Shown: piece by piece, positions 42,173 through 52,972 of the stretch
Position numbering within the stretch: the first letter of the stretch is position 1
How the letters are laid out: every line of letters begins with the position of its first letter
Assembly: GCA_946965045.2 (NCBI GenBank)
Contig: OX337232.1
Span: 1,922,001 to 1,986,000 of the forward strand
Direction: 5' to 3'
Origin: Epithemia pelagica
Taxonomy: Eukaryota > Bacillariophyta > Bacillariophyceae > Surirellales > Surirellaceae
DNA: 64,000 bases
Position numbers and translations under genes: made by a program
Notes under the pieces: model-generated
The model's input: only the letters and a program-made list of their open reading frames with translations
Databases searched by the model: none
What the model was told of the DNA's origin: nothing

Positions 42173-42930
42173 TGTTAGGATTCTCGCCGAAAACTAGGTG
42201 GCGAAACCTACAACTCATCGAATGATGCTAGTATTTTATGGCATCCGATGACATTTTCCTAAAAATGAGAAAAGAATGTCGGCATGCTCGCAAAACTATA
42301 AATTTGGCCACGGCATGCTCGCAGTGCACGCGTTATCGGCGACCGCTCGGATATTAACTATGGCCCAACACGTGCGCGCCCAAAACTATCAAGTGCGCGC
42401 CTCTACTATCCGAGTACCCGCATCCACGATTCGACCTAACGGTCTATGTAATCAAAGCACGAATCACGATCACGCGAGACCATATCTCTGTTCCCACAAA
42501 TCCAAGAATGCAAACAGCAACGCGCCCAGGACAAGACTTATACCACGACAAAGCAAGAGCTGTTGCATCCCATACATGTTATCCATCACCCCATACATTC
42601 AATATACACCAATGCCGGTCTACTCCAACCAGTGAGGACCTATCACACCAGATCCATGGCCGTATACAAGAGCCAGGACTTCGGCACCATCAACCACCTT
42701 AGTTAGTAATCGTCTCACAATCATTAATATCACCATTTTAACACTCATCTTAAGACTAACCTCTTATCAGTGGACCGACTGCCCCCACCCACGGCGGACT
42801 TCGACTTGCAACTCTTCTCTGACCCGTGGAGGATTGTTGTATCGGTTGGTGATTCGATTGTCGGCTCAGCGAGCCTTTTACCTATCCTACCTATCTGTCT
42901 AACCCCTGTTGAATCGAGAGAAGTTTATCA
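42173..42930 (+). repeat. 5' LTR of Copia E2
   Basis: 758 bp, TGTTAGGATTCTCGCC to GTTTATCA (TG...CA). Confidence 0.93.
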
Positions 42931-42944
42931 GATTAACAGTCTCA
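42931..42944 (+). promoter_or_regulatory. Candidate primer-binding site of E2
   Basis: GATTAACAGTCTCA directly after the LTR, identical to E1 although the LTRs themselves differ; see the E1 site for the half-tRNA-Asn interpretation. Confidence 0.6.
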
Positions 42945-42968
42945 TCGTTTATTTCCAAGAAGCTTTCG

Positions 42969-43709
42969 ATGTCTCACGACGATTCCAACCTCTCTATTCG
43001 ACACATCTTTCATTCCTTCCAACAAAGCGGGGAGGAACTCCATCCACCCGTGTCCCATCCGGGCGAGCCCTTGATTGAAACTCCGAAACAGACCCCGACT
43101 CAGGCCAGTGCTCCGAATCCCTTCCAGACCCCGGACCAAGTGGTCCAGCCTCCTTCGATTCCGACTCACCCTTCGACTCCGCCTCGCCGTTTGAACCCTA
43201 CTCGCACCCGACGTACGAGCCGTCTTCTTACTGCGCATATCCGACACTTCCGCGAGCCGACTGAGTCGACTACCGACCCCGACGTGATCCGTTCCACAAC
43301 CGAACGCGAGATCGATTTCCAGTCCGTCCAACCCGTGACTGACCTTGAGGACATCCAACGACTTCTCGACCTCTTGTACCAGTGCTCGAGACGCCGTTTC
43401 ATTGTCCAAGCCCTGTTGGGCAACCCTGTGGAACCCATCCGTATTCGATTCATCTCCTTTGAACGTCCAACCAACTACTTCCACACCATCTGGATCGTCA
43501 ACTCGACGACGAATCCGCTACCTACCCCGACTACTCGTCTCGACGAGTACGTCTCCTTTGTTCACGAGATCCATCTCTGCCAGGATTTCCGTGCGACTAT
43601 CTACCCTCTCTTCACTCAACACGTGGACCACTTGTTGGAAGACGACGACGTTGAAGAACTAGGCAGTGACCGATTCCGCATCTCGTCTTCAGTACCGAGC
43701 CGAAAGTGA
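42969..43709 (+). CDS. Copia E2 ORF1, conserved accessory protein upstream of gag
   Basis: 246 residues from ATG at 42969 (MSHDDSNLSIRHIFHSFQQS). It aligns with E1 ORF1 from the basic stretch (RRLNPTRTRRTSRLLTAHIR) to the end of the folded part (DFRATIYPLFTQHVDHL against DHRATIFPLRTEVENHL), roughly half the residues identical by eye, with the conserved core FERPTNYFHTIWIVNSTTNP. The N-terminal 60 residues are Pro/Gln/Thr-rich and not conserved. No known domain. Both copies remain open despite disabled pol genes, which hints that the protein was under selection while the elements were active. Confidence 0.75.
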   Translation: MSHDDSNLSIRHIFHSFQQSGEELHPPVSHPGEPLIETPKQTPTQASAPNPFQTPDQVVQPPSIPTHPSTPPRRLNPTRTRRTSRLLTAHIRHFREPTESTTDPDVIRSTTEREIDFQSVQPVTDLEDIQRLLDLLYQCSRRRFIVQALLGNPVEPIRIRFISFERPTNYFHTIWIVNSTTNPLPTPTTRLDEYVSFVHEIHLCQDFRATIYPLFTQHVDHLLEDDDVEELGSDRFRISSSVPSRK

Positions 43710-43766
43710 CCAAGAATAAGTAACTTTACGTAGTTTCTACACCAAACCAGACACAAAACCGAGTTC

Positions 43767-44038
43767 CGCACATCCGGGTACCCTTGGTCGCACAACACGC
43801 CACACATTCCCGTCAAATCGCGAAAATTCGGCGAAAATTTGTTGAAACTCGGCGAAAATTTGTCGGAATCAACGGAAATTTCCAGGAGTCGCACATCACA
43901 ACACACATCCGGGTATCACATACGTGGTACATACGTGGCACACGTGGTACATCCGGGTTCACATCACATCACACATTAAATAAACCACATCACACCGCAC
44001 ATTAAATAAACATCGAACCAACCAAATAACATCATGGA
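43767..44038 (+). promoter_or_regulatory. Conserved CA-rich leader before gag in E2
   Basis: This 272-bp block is the counterpart of 18526-18797 in E1, with 270 identical positions and no gaps; sequence on both sides diverges at once. It ends at the gag ATG (44034). Confidence 0.75.
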
Positions 44039-47000
44039 AGCGACACCTCCCAAGACACCGTTTACTCCTCCTGAGGACAAGTCAAGTCATATAACCAACC
44101 AAGACCTCTTCAACCATATAACTAAAGGCATCTTTGGTTGTAATGATGAACGAGCCCAATCACTTCAAAAGTGGATGCGACATCATGGTTTTGAACATAT
44201 CCTTCATGTCCTCGATCATGTTGCAACTGATCCCGAGGAGACACTCAAGGATCTCATGCAATACAAGGTTGGAAAACAAGTCAACGACCTACAGACAAGT
44301 ACAAGATTACAACTCAAACTAATGGCATATTGGTTACTACGACAACGGCAACTCCAACATGGAAAACTACCCCGTGCTACATGGATGAACCTCACGAGGG
44401 ACCAATATGACGATTGGAGGATCAACACCGACTTTACCAAGTCTGGTATGAACCAAGACCCAGTTTCTCCTCTGAAATCACCTGCACACTCCGTATCATC
44501 CCGATCTCCCACTACATCCTCTACAACATCTCAATCCATGTTAGATCTCTCTGCTTTCAAGAAAGGAACCAAAAGAGATGCAACAGCATTTGAATCATTC
44601 AAAGACGAACGATACTTTGATTCGTTTTGGCGTGTATTCAAATCAACTGCGAAAGCACAAGGATTGTCGAATGTTCTTGATTTCGATTACAAGGTACCCA
44701 AGGATGACGAATGCGCAGAGTTACTTTTCCGAGAACAACAAGTCTTTGTCTATTCTGTACTTGTACGTATTATCCAAACCGACCAAGGAAGAGCATATGT
44801 TCGAGAACATGAACATGATGAAGATGCAAGAGCCGTCTTGAAGAAACTCCATGTTCTACACACTGAATCTGATCTAGCTAAGCGAGAAGTGTTACGCCTA
44901 ACAAGCTACATTTCGAATCTTCGACTGGATGACTCTTGGCGTGGTACAACTCGTCAGTTTCTCCTACATTTTCAAGAACAGCTACGACTTCTGGATAACC
45001 TTGTACCACTGTCGGATCGTATCCATGACCATACAAGGATGACCTTCCTTATGCAAGCTGTTGAAAAGGTACCTGATTTAAGACGAGTCAAGATCTTGGA
45101 TAACGTTGTCAACACAAAATCTGGAGCCAAGTCTCTCTGTTATCAATCATATTTCCGCCTGCTTCTTGATGCTGCTTTTGACCATGACCAAGCTACCCGA
45201 ACTTCTGCGTCTAACCGCCGTCGTCATGTAAAGCAACATGAATTTCAGTTGGATGAACCTTTTGAACCAGTGGAGCCCCCTGACTACCAGATCAACAACA
45301 CGAATATCCAACCCGAAAAGTCCCCAACTTCGTCGAAAATCAGCCTTCCAAGAGATGTATGGTTTAAACTCTCTGAAGAGGATCGGCAAATCATTGTCAA
45401 CTTCAATAAATCCGTCCAAGATTCCCCGACAACTCCACGCAAGGTCCAAACACATTCTCTTGACATTGATCCTGAACCGGACCCTGATCCTGATGCCAAC
45501 AACATTGGTGATACCCATCAAGATGCACCAGAACAAGATCCATTCGATACATCCTCTGATCCGGTTACCCAGTTCGTACACCAGGCTATTGCATCGACAG
45601 ATATCAATCATCCAGCATCTGACCTCAGCAACATCTTGTCAACTTCTACGACAAAGTCAAGTCCTAAAGTCAAGTTCAAGTCTTCTGCTGATCACAAGCA
45701 AAAGGTTCATATATCACGATATCTATTCTCCCGCAAATCCACCTTTTCTGGTAATCAACTCATCGATCGAGGTGCCAATGGAGGCCTTGCAGGATCTGAC
45801 ATGCGTATCCTTGCCAAAACCGGACGTCATATTACCATCGTAGGTATTGACAATCATGAATTGACTGGCCTTCCAGTTGTTACCTGTGCTGCCAAGTTTG
45901 ATACAAGTGATGGACCCATTATTGGTATCTTCAATGAGTATGCCCACTATGGAAAGGGTTTATCTATCCATGCCCCAGCGCAATTTGAACATTTCGGCCT
46001 ATCTGTCGACGAACGATCCGTCAAGGTTGATGGCAAACAACGCATTACTACCCTTGATGGACGCGCATTGCCCTTACGAATCAAGGATGGCCTTGCATAC
46101 ATTCAATCTCTGGGAATCCCTTCTGATGACGATATGGATAAATATCCGCATATTGTGTTCACTTCACCCCATATCTGGGATCCTTCTGTACTTGACCATA
46201 CCCATCCAGACCCCCATCAAGACCCTGCACCGAACTGGACATCTGTGGAGACTGATGGTAGTATGGAAATGTACCCCTATGACCAATATGGGGAGTATAC
46301 CGATCGCGTTGTATGCACTTTGAATCTCCTCCTTGATCTCCCATATGATCATGGCCCCGATACACCTTCCTTCTTTTCCATCTATGCTGATCAAGATGGC
46401 AACGACCCCACACTTCATGCGTCTGTCCACAAACTCTACTAGGAACAATACGACTGGAAGAAATTTCGCCCTTTCTTTGGGTGGCAATCGGAAGACGTAA
46501 TCGCCGATACGTTCAAGCATACAACTCGTCATGGACACATTTCCTTTGACCAGGATACCTTGAAGAAACACTTTAAGGCCCGGAATCCTATCCTTAACCT
46601 ACCACGACGGCATGAACCCGTTGCCACTGACTCCATCTTCTCCGACACCCCGGCTGTTAACCATGGTGGCAAGATTGCTCAGATTTTTGTTGGTCGTGAT
46701 ACTTTGGTTACTGACATTTATGGTATCAAGTCTACCAAGCAATTCGTCAATACCCTCCAGGATAACATTCGTACACGTGGTGTCATGGAGACTTTGATCA
46801 GTGATGGTGGTTCGTCACTTATTTCCCACAAGGTCAAGGATATTCTTCGCACCCTTCTGATTGGTGAATACCGTTCCGAGCCCTATCATCAACACCAGAA
46901 CAAAGCTGAGAACCGCTACCAGACCGTTAAGCGTATGACCAATGCTATCATGAATGCCTCTGGTTGCCCTGCTTCTGCATGGTTACTTTGTTTAGAATAT

Positions 47001-49716
47001 GTGTGTGACCTCCTCAATCACACTTCCTCTCCCACCCACTCTGGCCGCACCCCTCTTGAGGCTCTTACCGGTACCCCACCCGACATTACCCATCTCCTTT
47101 TCTTTCCTTTCTGGGATGAGGTCTACTATCGTGTCGACCCTTCTGAACCTACCTCCGGTTCTTACCCTTCGTCTCCCGACGAGAAGATTGGCCACTGGGT
47201 TGGTTTTGCCCACAATGTTGGTGATGCCTTTACTTGGAAGATCCTCACTGCCGACAACGTCATCATCTACCGTTCCGCTGTCTGTCGCGTTGCCTCCACT
47301 ACCCCCAACCTTCGTGTGGATATCTCTTCAGGGGAGGAGTTGCCGCATAAACCCACTGACAAGCAAGGTGACACTGTCTTTATTCGCAGCAGAAGTGAAG
47401 ACCCATCCACACCTATGCCAACAATTGACTACGACGATTTAGTTGGACGCACATTCCTTTGTGACACTGAAGAGAATGGGGAGCGCCACCGAGCACGAGT
47501 AATCAAACGAGTTGTCGACCTGGAACAAGATGCAACCAAACAAGAAGATCGACTCAAATATATCTTTTGCAAGTCTAACTCCAATGTTGATGAGATGATC
47601 TCCTACAACCAGCTCATGGAATACATTGAAAGGGATAATCAAGCCCAAACGACAGGGGATAGTCTCTTCCGATTCAGAGACGTTATTGCACACCAAGGAC
47701 CTTTGAACTCAAGCGACCCAGACTATAAAGGGAGTAAATATAATGTCCTTGTTGATTGGGAGACTGGGGAAACGACATACGAACCTCTGTCTCTTATTGC
47801 AAATGATGACCCCATCACAGTCGCCATCTATGCCAAGAAAAATGGTTTGCTGGATCTACCTGGATGGAAACATCTCAAGCAATACGTCAAGACAAGCAAA
47901 AGACTCATTCGAGCAGCTAAACAATCCAGGATCAAACAAGTTCGTCGCTCTATCAAGTACAAGTTTGGTTTCCAAGTACCTCGCACCTATGAAGAAGCAG
48001 TGGAACTAGACAAGCAATTTGGGAACACGAAATGGCAAGACGCAACAGAATTGGAACTCTCACAGATCCAATCGTATAACACTTTCAAGGACCATGGAAA
48101 AGCCAAGTTCATTAATGGAAAATTGGCCAATGCACCAGAAGGATATCATAAGATAAGAGTACATCTGGTCTTTGATGTCAAGCATGACGGAAGGCACAAG
48201 GCACGACTTGTCGCAGATGGACATCTCACCAAGGAACCCGTTGAGACCATCTATTCAGGGGTTGTCTCCATTCGCAACCTTCGCATTGCCATATTTCTTG
48301 GAACCATGAACGACATGGAAATATGGGGAGCAGATATTGGGAACGCATACCTAGAAGCATTGACAGGAGAGAAGATTTTCATCATTGCAGGACCAGAGTT
48401 CAAGGAGTTAGAAGGACATATCTTGATCATCTACAAGGCATTATATGGTCTCAAATCCTCAGGTGCTCGCTGGCATGACAAACTGTTTGATGTTCTCATT
48501 GATATGGGATTTTCTCCAAGCAAGGCTGACCCTGATATTTGGATGAAGAAGGCTCCTGGAGAAGACTGTTATGAATATATTGCTGTATATGTTGATGACT
48601 TAGCTATCGTTGCCATGGACCCTGAAGCTGTCTGCAAGATCTTTACAGAAAAATACAACTTCAAACTCAAAGGAGTCGGACCTATCGAGTATCATTTGGG
48701 GTGTCGTTATACCAAAGATCCAGACGGTACACTTGTGTCTGACCCACGAAGGTACATCGAGAAGATGATCGATACCTATGAACGATTGTTCAATGAGAAA
48801 CCCAAGAAAGCAAAGCCGCCAGTCATTGCTAACGATCATCCTGAACTCGATGACTCTGAGCTCTTAGATGAAGAAGGGACCCAGCATTTCCAGACTCTTA
48901 TTGGACAACTGCAATGGCTAATTACCATTGGCCGTTTTGATGTCTTTCCTGCTACCATGACTCTATCAAGGTTCAGAGCTGCTCCAAGGATTGGTCATTT
49001 GAAGCGAGCTAAACGCATCTATGGATACCTCATGTCATTTCCTGATGGGTCTATCAGATTCCGCACTGGGGAAGCCAGATTTATCAGCTTTACCTATCCA
49101 AGAATACGATTGGAGTCGTACCGTATACATGGACGCCAAGGAACGTATCCCTGAGGACTGTCCAACCCCACTTGGGCGTTTTGTGACAACTATACATTAT
49201 GTCGACGCAAATCTCATGCATGATACGGTTACTGGGAAAGCAGTTACAGCTATCCTGCATTTTGTAAATGGTACACCCGTGGACTGGTACAGTAAGCAAC
49301 AAGCCACAGTGGAAACAGCCACGTATGGATCTGAATTTGTTGCCGCAAGGACTGCAGTTGATCAGATCACGGAGCTACGCCTTACACTCCGATACTTGGG
49401 AGTCCCTCTGCGAGAGAAGAGTTACATGTTTGGAGATAACCGCTCTGTCGTTATCAATAGCACCACACCACACTCAATCATCTCCAAGAGGCACCATCTC
49501 CTATCCTATCACCGAGTCCGTGAAGCTATCGCTGCAAAGTACGTCGCATTCTACTGGAAAGATGGAAAGACAAACCCAGCTGATATCCTCAGTAAACATT
49601 GGGAATTCGCCGCAGTTTGGCCCATGCTCAGATCTTTGTTATTCTGGAGAGGAAAAATCCAGGAAAGTGATGAGGGAATTGACAATCCTCATTCGACGAA
49701 TTGTGGGGAGTGTTAG
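44034..49716 (+). pseudogene. Copia E2 gag-pol polyprotein with one nonsense codon and one frameshift
   Basis: The frame starting at 44034 has TAG at 46440-46442 (codon 803; E1 has CAG, Gln) between protease and integrase, then stays open to about 49072, where one extra base in ACTGGGGAAGCC shifts the frame. The next frame carries RNase H to the TAG at 49714-49716 inside the 3' LTR. Motifs are as in E1: LIDRGANGGLAGSD near 577, ATDSIFSDTPAVNHGG, LISDGGSSLI, HQNKAENRYQT, AVYVDDLAIVA, HYVDANLMHD, FGDNRSV, NPADILSKHW. Gag again lacks a zinc knuckle. Confidence 0.93.
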
Positions 49717-50468
49717 GATTCTCACCAAAAACTAGGTGGCGAAACCTACAACTCATCGAATGATGCTAGTATTTTATGGCATCCGATGACATTTTCCTAA
49801 AAATGAGAAAAGAATGTCGGCATGCTCGCGAAACTATAAATTTGGCCACGGCATGCTCGCAGTGCACGCGTTATCGGCGACCGCTCGGATATTAACTATG
49901 GCCCAACACGTGCGCGCCCAAAACTATCAAGTGCGCGCCTCTACTATCCGAGTACCCGCATCCACGATTCGACCTAACGGTCTATGTAATCAAAGCACGA
50001 ATCACGATCACGCGAGACCATATCTCTGATCCCACAAATCCAAGAATGCAAACAGCAACGCGCCCAGGACAAGACTTATACCGCGACAAAGCAAGAGCTG
50101 TTGCATCCCATACATGTTATCCATCACCCTATACATTCAATATACACCAATGCCGGTCCACTCCAACCAGTGAGGACCTATCACACCAGATCCATGGCCG
50201 TATACAAGAGCCAGGACTTCGGCACCATCAACCACCTTAGTTACTAATCGTCTCACAATCATTAATATCACCATTTTAACACTCATCTTAAGACTAACCT
50301 CTTATCAGTGGACCGACTGCCCCCACCCACGGCGGACTTCGACTTGCAACTCTTCTCTGACCCGTGGAGGATTGTTGTATCGGTTGGTGATTCGATTGTC
50401 GGCTCAGCGAGCCTTTTACCTATCCTACCTATCTGTCTAACCCCTGTTGAATTGAGAGAAGTTTATCA
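49711..50468 (+). repeat. 3' LTR of Copia E2
   Basis: 758 bp, TGTTAGGATTCTCACC to GTTTATCA; TAG within its first six bases is the pol stop codon. Confidence 0.93.
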
Positions 50469-50770
50469 AGCTTCTCGCAGCTGCGGCAGAACATAGATAT
50501 GGAAGGTATGCAAGAATGGGTGAAAAATTCCCAGAATCATTTGAGGATGACAACAACCACCCAGGATGGCCAGCACAAACAGACTTGACTCTTCGAAGTA
50601 TTGAACGGCAATTTGGGGATTATCCGAGAGTTGACAAGTACAACCTTGCCACCTTAACAGCAGTCTTCAGCAAAAGTGAAGGTGATGGAAAGTTGGACCT
50701 GCCCACGATCATGTCAGCTTTCCATTGCTAGATAGTCTTGGTAACTTCCTACTTCCCATATAGATTATGT

Positions 50771-52250
50771 TTTTGTCCCCACTTTTCTTGCTTTTTATTT
50801 CGTGCAATGTGTCCCCACTTATCTTGCTGTTCTCTGCTTCATACACTCGGCTCACGTTTTGTCCCCACTTTTCTTGCTTTTTATTTCGTGCAATGTGTCC
50901 CCACTTATCTTGCTGTTCTCTGCTTCATACACTCGGCTCACATTTTGTCCCCACTTTTCTTGCTTTTTATTTCGTGCAATGTGTCCCCACTTTTCTTGCT
51001 GTTCTCTGCTTCATACACTCGGCTCACGTTTTGTCCCCACTTCTCTTGCTTTTTATTTCGTGCAATGTGTCCCCACTTATCTTGCTGTTCTCTGCTTCAT
51101 ACACTCGGCTCACGTTTTGTCCCCACTTTTCTTGCTTTTTATTTCGTGCAATGTGTCCCCACTTATCTTGCTGTTCTCTGCTTCATACACTCGGCTCACG
51201 TTTTGTCCCCACTTTTCTTGCTTTTTACTTCATGCAATGTGTCCCCACTTTTCTTGCTGTTCTCTTCTTCATACACTCGGCTCACGTTTTGTCCCCACTT
51301 TTCTTGCTTTTTACTTCATGCAATGTGTCCCCACTTTTCTTGCTGTTCTCTGCTTCATACACTCGGCTCACGTTTTGTCCCCACTTTTCTTGCTTTTTAT
51401 TTCGTGCAATGTGTCCCCACTTATCTTGCTGTTCTCTGCTTCATACACTCGGCTCACGTTTTGTCCCCACTTTTCTTGCTTTTTATTTCGTGCAATGTGT
51501 CCCCACTTATCTTGCTGTTCTCTGCTTCATACACTCGGCTCACGTTTTGTCCCCACTTTTCTTGCTTTTTACTTCATGCAATGTGTCCCCACTTTTCTTG
51601 CTGTTCTCTGCTTCATACACTCGGCTCACGTTTTGTCCCCACTTTTCTTGCTTTTTATTTCATGCAATGTGTCCCCACTTTTCTTGCTGTTCTCTGCTTC
51701 ATACACTCGGCTCACGTTTTGTCCCCACTTTTCTTGCTTTTTATTTCGTGCAATGTGTCCCCACTTATCTTGCTGTTCTCTGCTTCATACACTCGGCTCA
51801 CGTTTTGTCCCCACTTTTCTTGCTTTTTACTTCATGCAATGTGTCCCCACTTTTCTTGCTGTTCTCTGCTTCATACACTCGGCTCACGTTTTGTCCCCAC
51901 TTTTCTTGCTTTTTATTTCGTGCAATGTGTCCCCACTTATCTTGCTGTTCTCTGCTTCATACACTCGGCTCACGTTTTGTCCCCACTTTTCTTGCTTTTT
52001 ATTTCGTGCAATGTGTCCCCACTTATCTTGCTGTTCTCTGCTTCATACACTCGGCTCACGTTTTGTCCCCACTTTTCTTGCTTTTTACTTCATGCAATGT
52101 GTCCCCACTTTTCTTGCTGTTCTCTGCTTCATACACTCGGCTCACGTTTTGTCCCCACTTTTCTTGCTTTTTACTTCATGCAATGTGTCCCCACTTTTCT
52201 TGCTGTTCTCTGCTTCACACTTCACACACTCGACTCACATGTTGTCCCTA
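50771..52250. repeat. 86-bp satellite, about 17 copies, inside the hAT element
   Basis: Units start at 50771 and repeat every 86 bp to about 52232, followed by a degenerate partial copy. Each unit has two related halves starting GTCCCCACTT (offsets 4 and 40) and ends CTTCATACACTCGGCTCACG. Variants at a few sites (ATTTCGTG/ACTTCATG; TTATCTT/TTTTCTT) occur in mixed order, as expected from unequal exchange. The plus strand is T/C-rich, and all three of its frames are free of stops for about 500 codons. It lies between the transposase stop and the right terminal repeat. Confidence 0.95.
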
Positions 52251-52458
52251 CTTTTCTTGCAATCCCCTAGCTGGCTGTCTAGGGTTGCTGGCTCCTAGGT
52301 AGCTGGCTGTCTAGGGATAGGGTTATTGCTTCTCCGTACAAAAACACGGAGAGATTTTAGACCCTGTTTTAGACATTTTGAGACAGTCTAAAAGCTTTTT
52401 TAGATTTATTTTAGACCCGAAATATTTTAGACAGTCTAAACGGTCACCCTGATATGCC

Positions 52459-52972
52459 GGTGTTTCCGCCATCTGTCTTTTGCCGTCTCTCGATGATATA
52501 CAATACAGCGAAATGAGCCTTCTACACTAGTGTACTGCAGAGCCAGAGAGTAACCAGTCACTTCATTCCCCGCGTGAGCTCCACTTCAGGAGCGCAAAGC
52601 TCAATTATTCAGTCTTCGAAAAAGATCAATAGGTATAATCGTCACGCTCGAAAGTGACTTCTTAGCGGTCACGAGAACATGTTTTACGAGACCTTCCGCG
52701 AACATCTCTATCTTTTCTTCTTGGATCTGTGATGGGAGAGCTGGTCGGCACCTCATGAGTTGATGGGTGGCAATAATACTACGGATATGAAAACTTACTC
52801 CACCTGATTGTGCTAGCGATGGCATCCGCTTCTCAACAGGACACTATCGTCCAGACTAATAAAGAGTATTCGAATCTCTACGACTGACAAATACCTCACG
52901 ATACGGTTTCTTGCTGTGTTATTCAGAAAAAGGATGAGTCCTGAAGGTCCATGCACTCTTCTGTTTGGGGAG
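52459..52972. other. Intergenic region right of the hAT element
   Basis: About 515 bases. The only frame with some coding look is on the minus strand, 52825 to 52601 (74 codons, ending SQIQEEKIEMFAEGLVKHVL then TIIPIDLFRRLNN). It has no family match I know and could be a small gene or 3' sequence of the neighbouring gene. Confidence 0.35.

Larger units (their letters stand above)
42173..50468 (+). mobile_element. Copia LTR retrotransposon E2, nested in the hAT transposase gene
   Basis: 8296 bp with 5-bp target duplication AGCTT (42168-42172, 50469-50473) and 758-bp LTRs differing at about nine positions. Organisation matches E1: primer site, ORF1, conserved leader, gag-pol, polypurine tract TTGTGGGGAG. 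It is related to but clearly distinct from E1: LTRs are only partly alignable and proteins differ throughout. The pol gene has a stop and a frameshift. Confidence 0.95.
39206..50731 (+). pseudogene. hAT transposase (BED + RNase H-like + dimerisation), split by Copia E2
   Basis: The gene runs 39206-42172 and resumes at 50474-50731; without E2 and one AGCTT copy it is one frame of 1075 codons including the stop (1074 residues) with no lesion. Acidic N-terminus; BED finger VCRHCVVAFSE with LQHLKHCPEF near 180-230; RNase H-like core with VVVDSLTSVSKQDVEA, SYFLSDNAGQCKRA and GFCWAHQINLMVRCL (DUF659-like); C-terminal hAT dimerisation region SPLEYWRLQQDEYPVLSFFA and APVQAATAERVFKHFSG. The tail after the insertion is RYGRYARMGEKFPESFEDD and so on, ending SAFHC. 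As it stands, the first part ends after 990 residues at a TAG supplied by the LTR (TGTTAG), losing only the last 85 residues; the catalytic and dimerisation parts remain. Confidence 0.85.
38930..52451. mobile_element. Large hAT transposon carrying a satellite array and a nested Copia element
   Basis: Terminal inverted repeats CAGGGTGACCG begin at 38930 and end at 52451; ATATGCC is duplicated outside (38923-38929, 52452-52458). Total 13,522 bp; without Copia E2 (42173-50468) and its duplicated AGCTT, about 5.2 kb. Content: palindromic subterminal repeats, one BED/hAT transposase gene, about 1.5 kb of 86-bp satellite and a right subterminal region rich in TTTTAGAC. A one-base shift of the boundary gives an 8-bp duplication GATATGCC but then unequal ends. 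Confidence 0.85.

Noticed and set aside
50738-52302. Three overlapping plus-strand frames of about 500 codons each
   Set aside because: They come from an 86-bp satellite with no stop in any phase; the products are Cys/Phe/Leu repeats with no start context, so I annotate the repeat, not genes.
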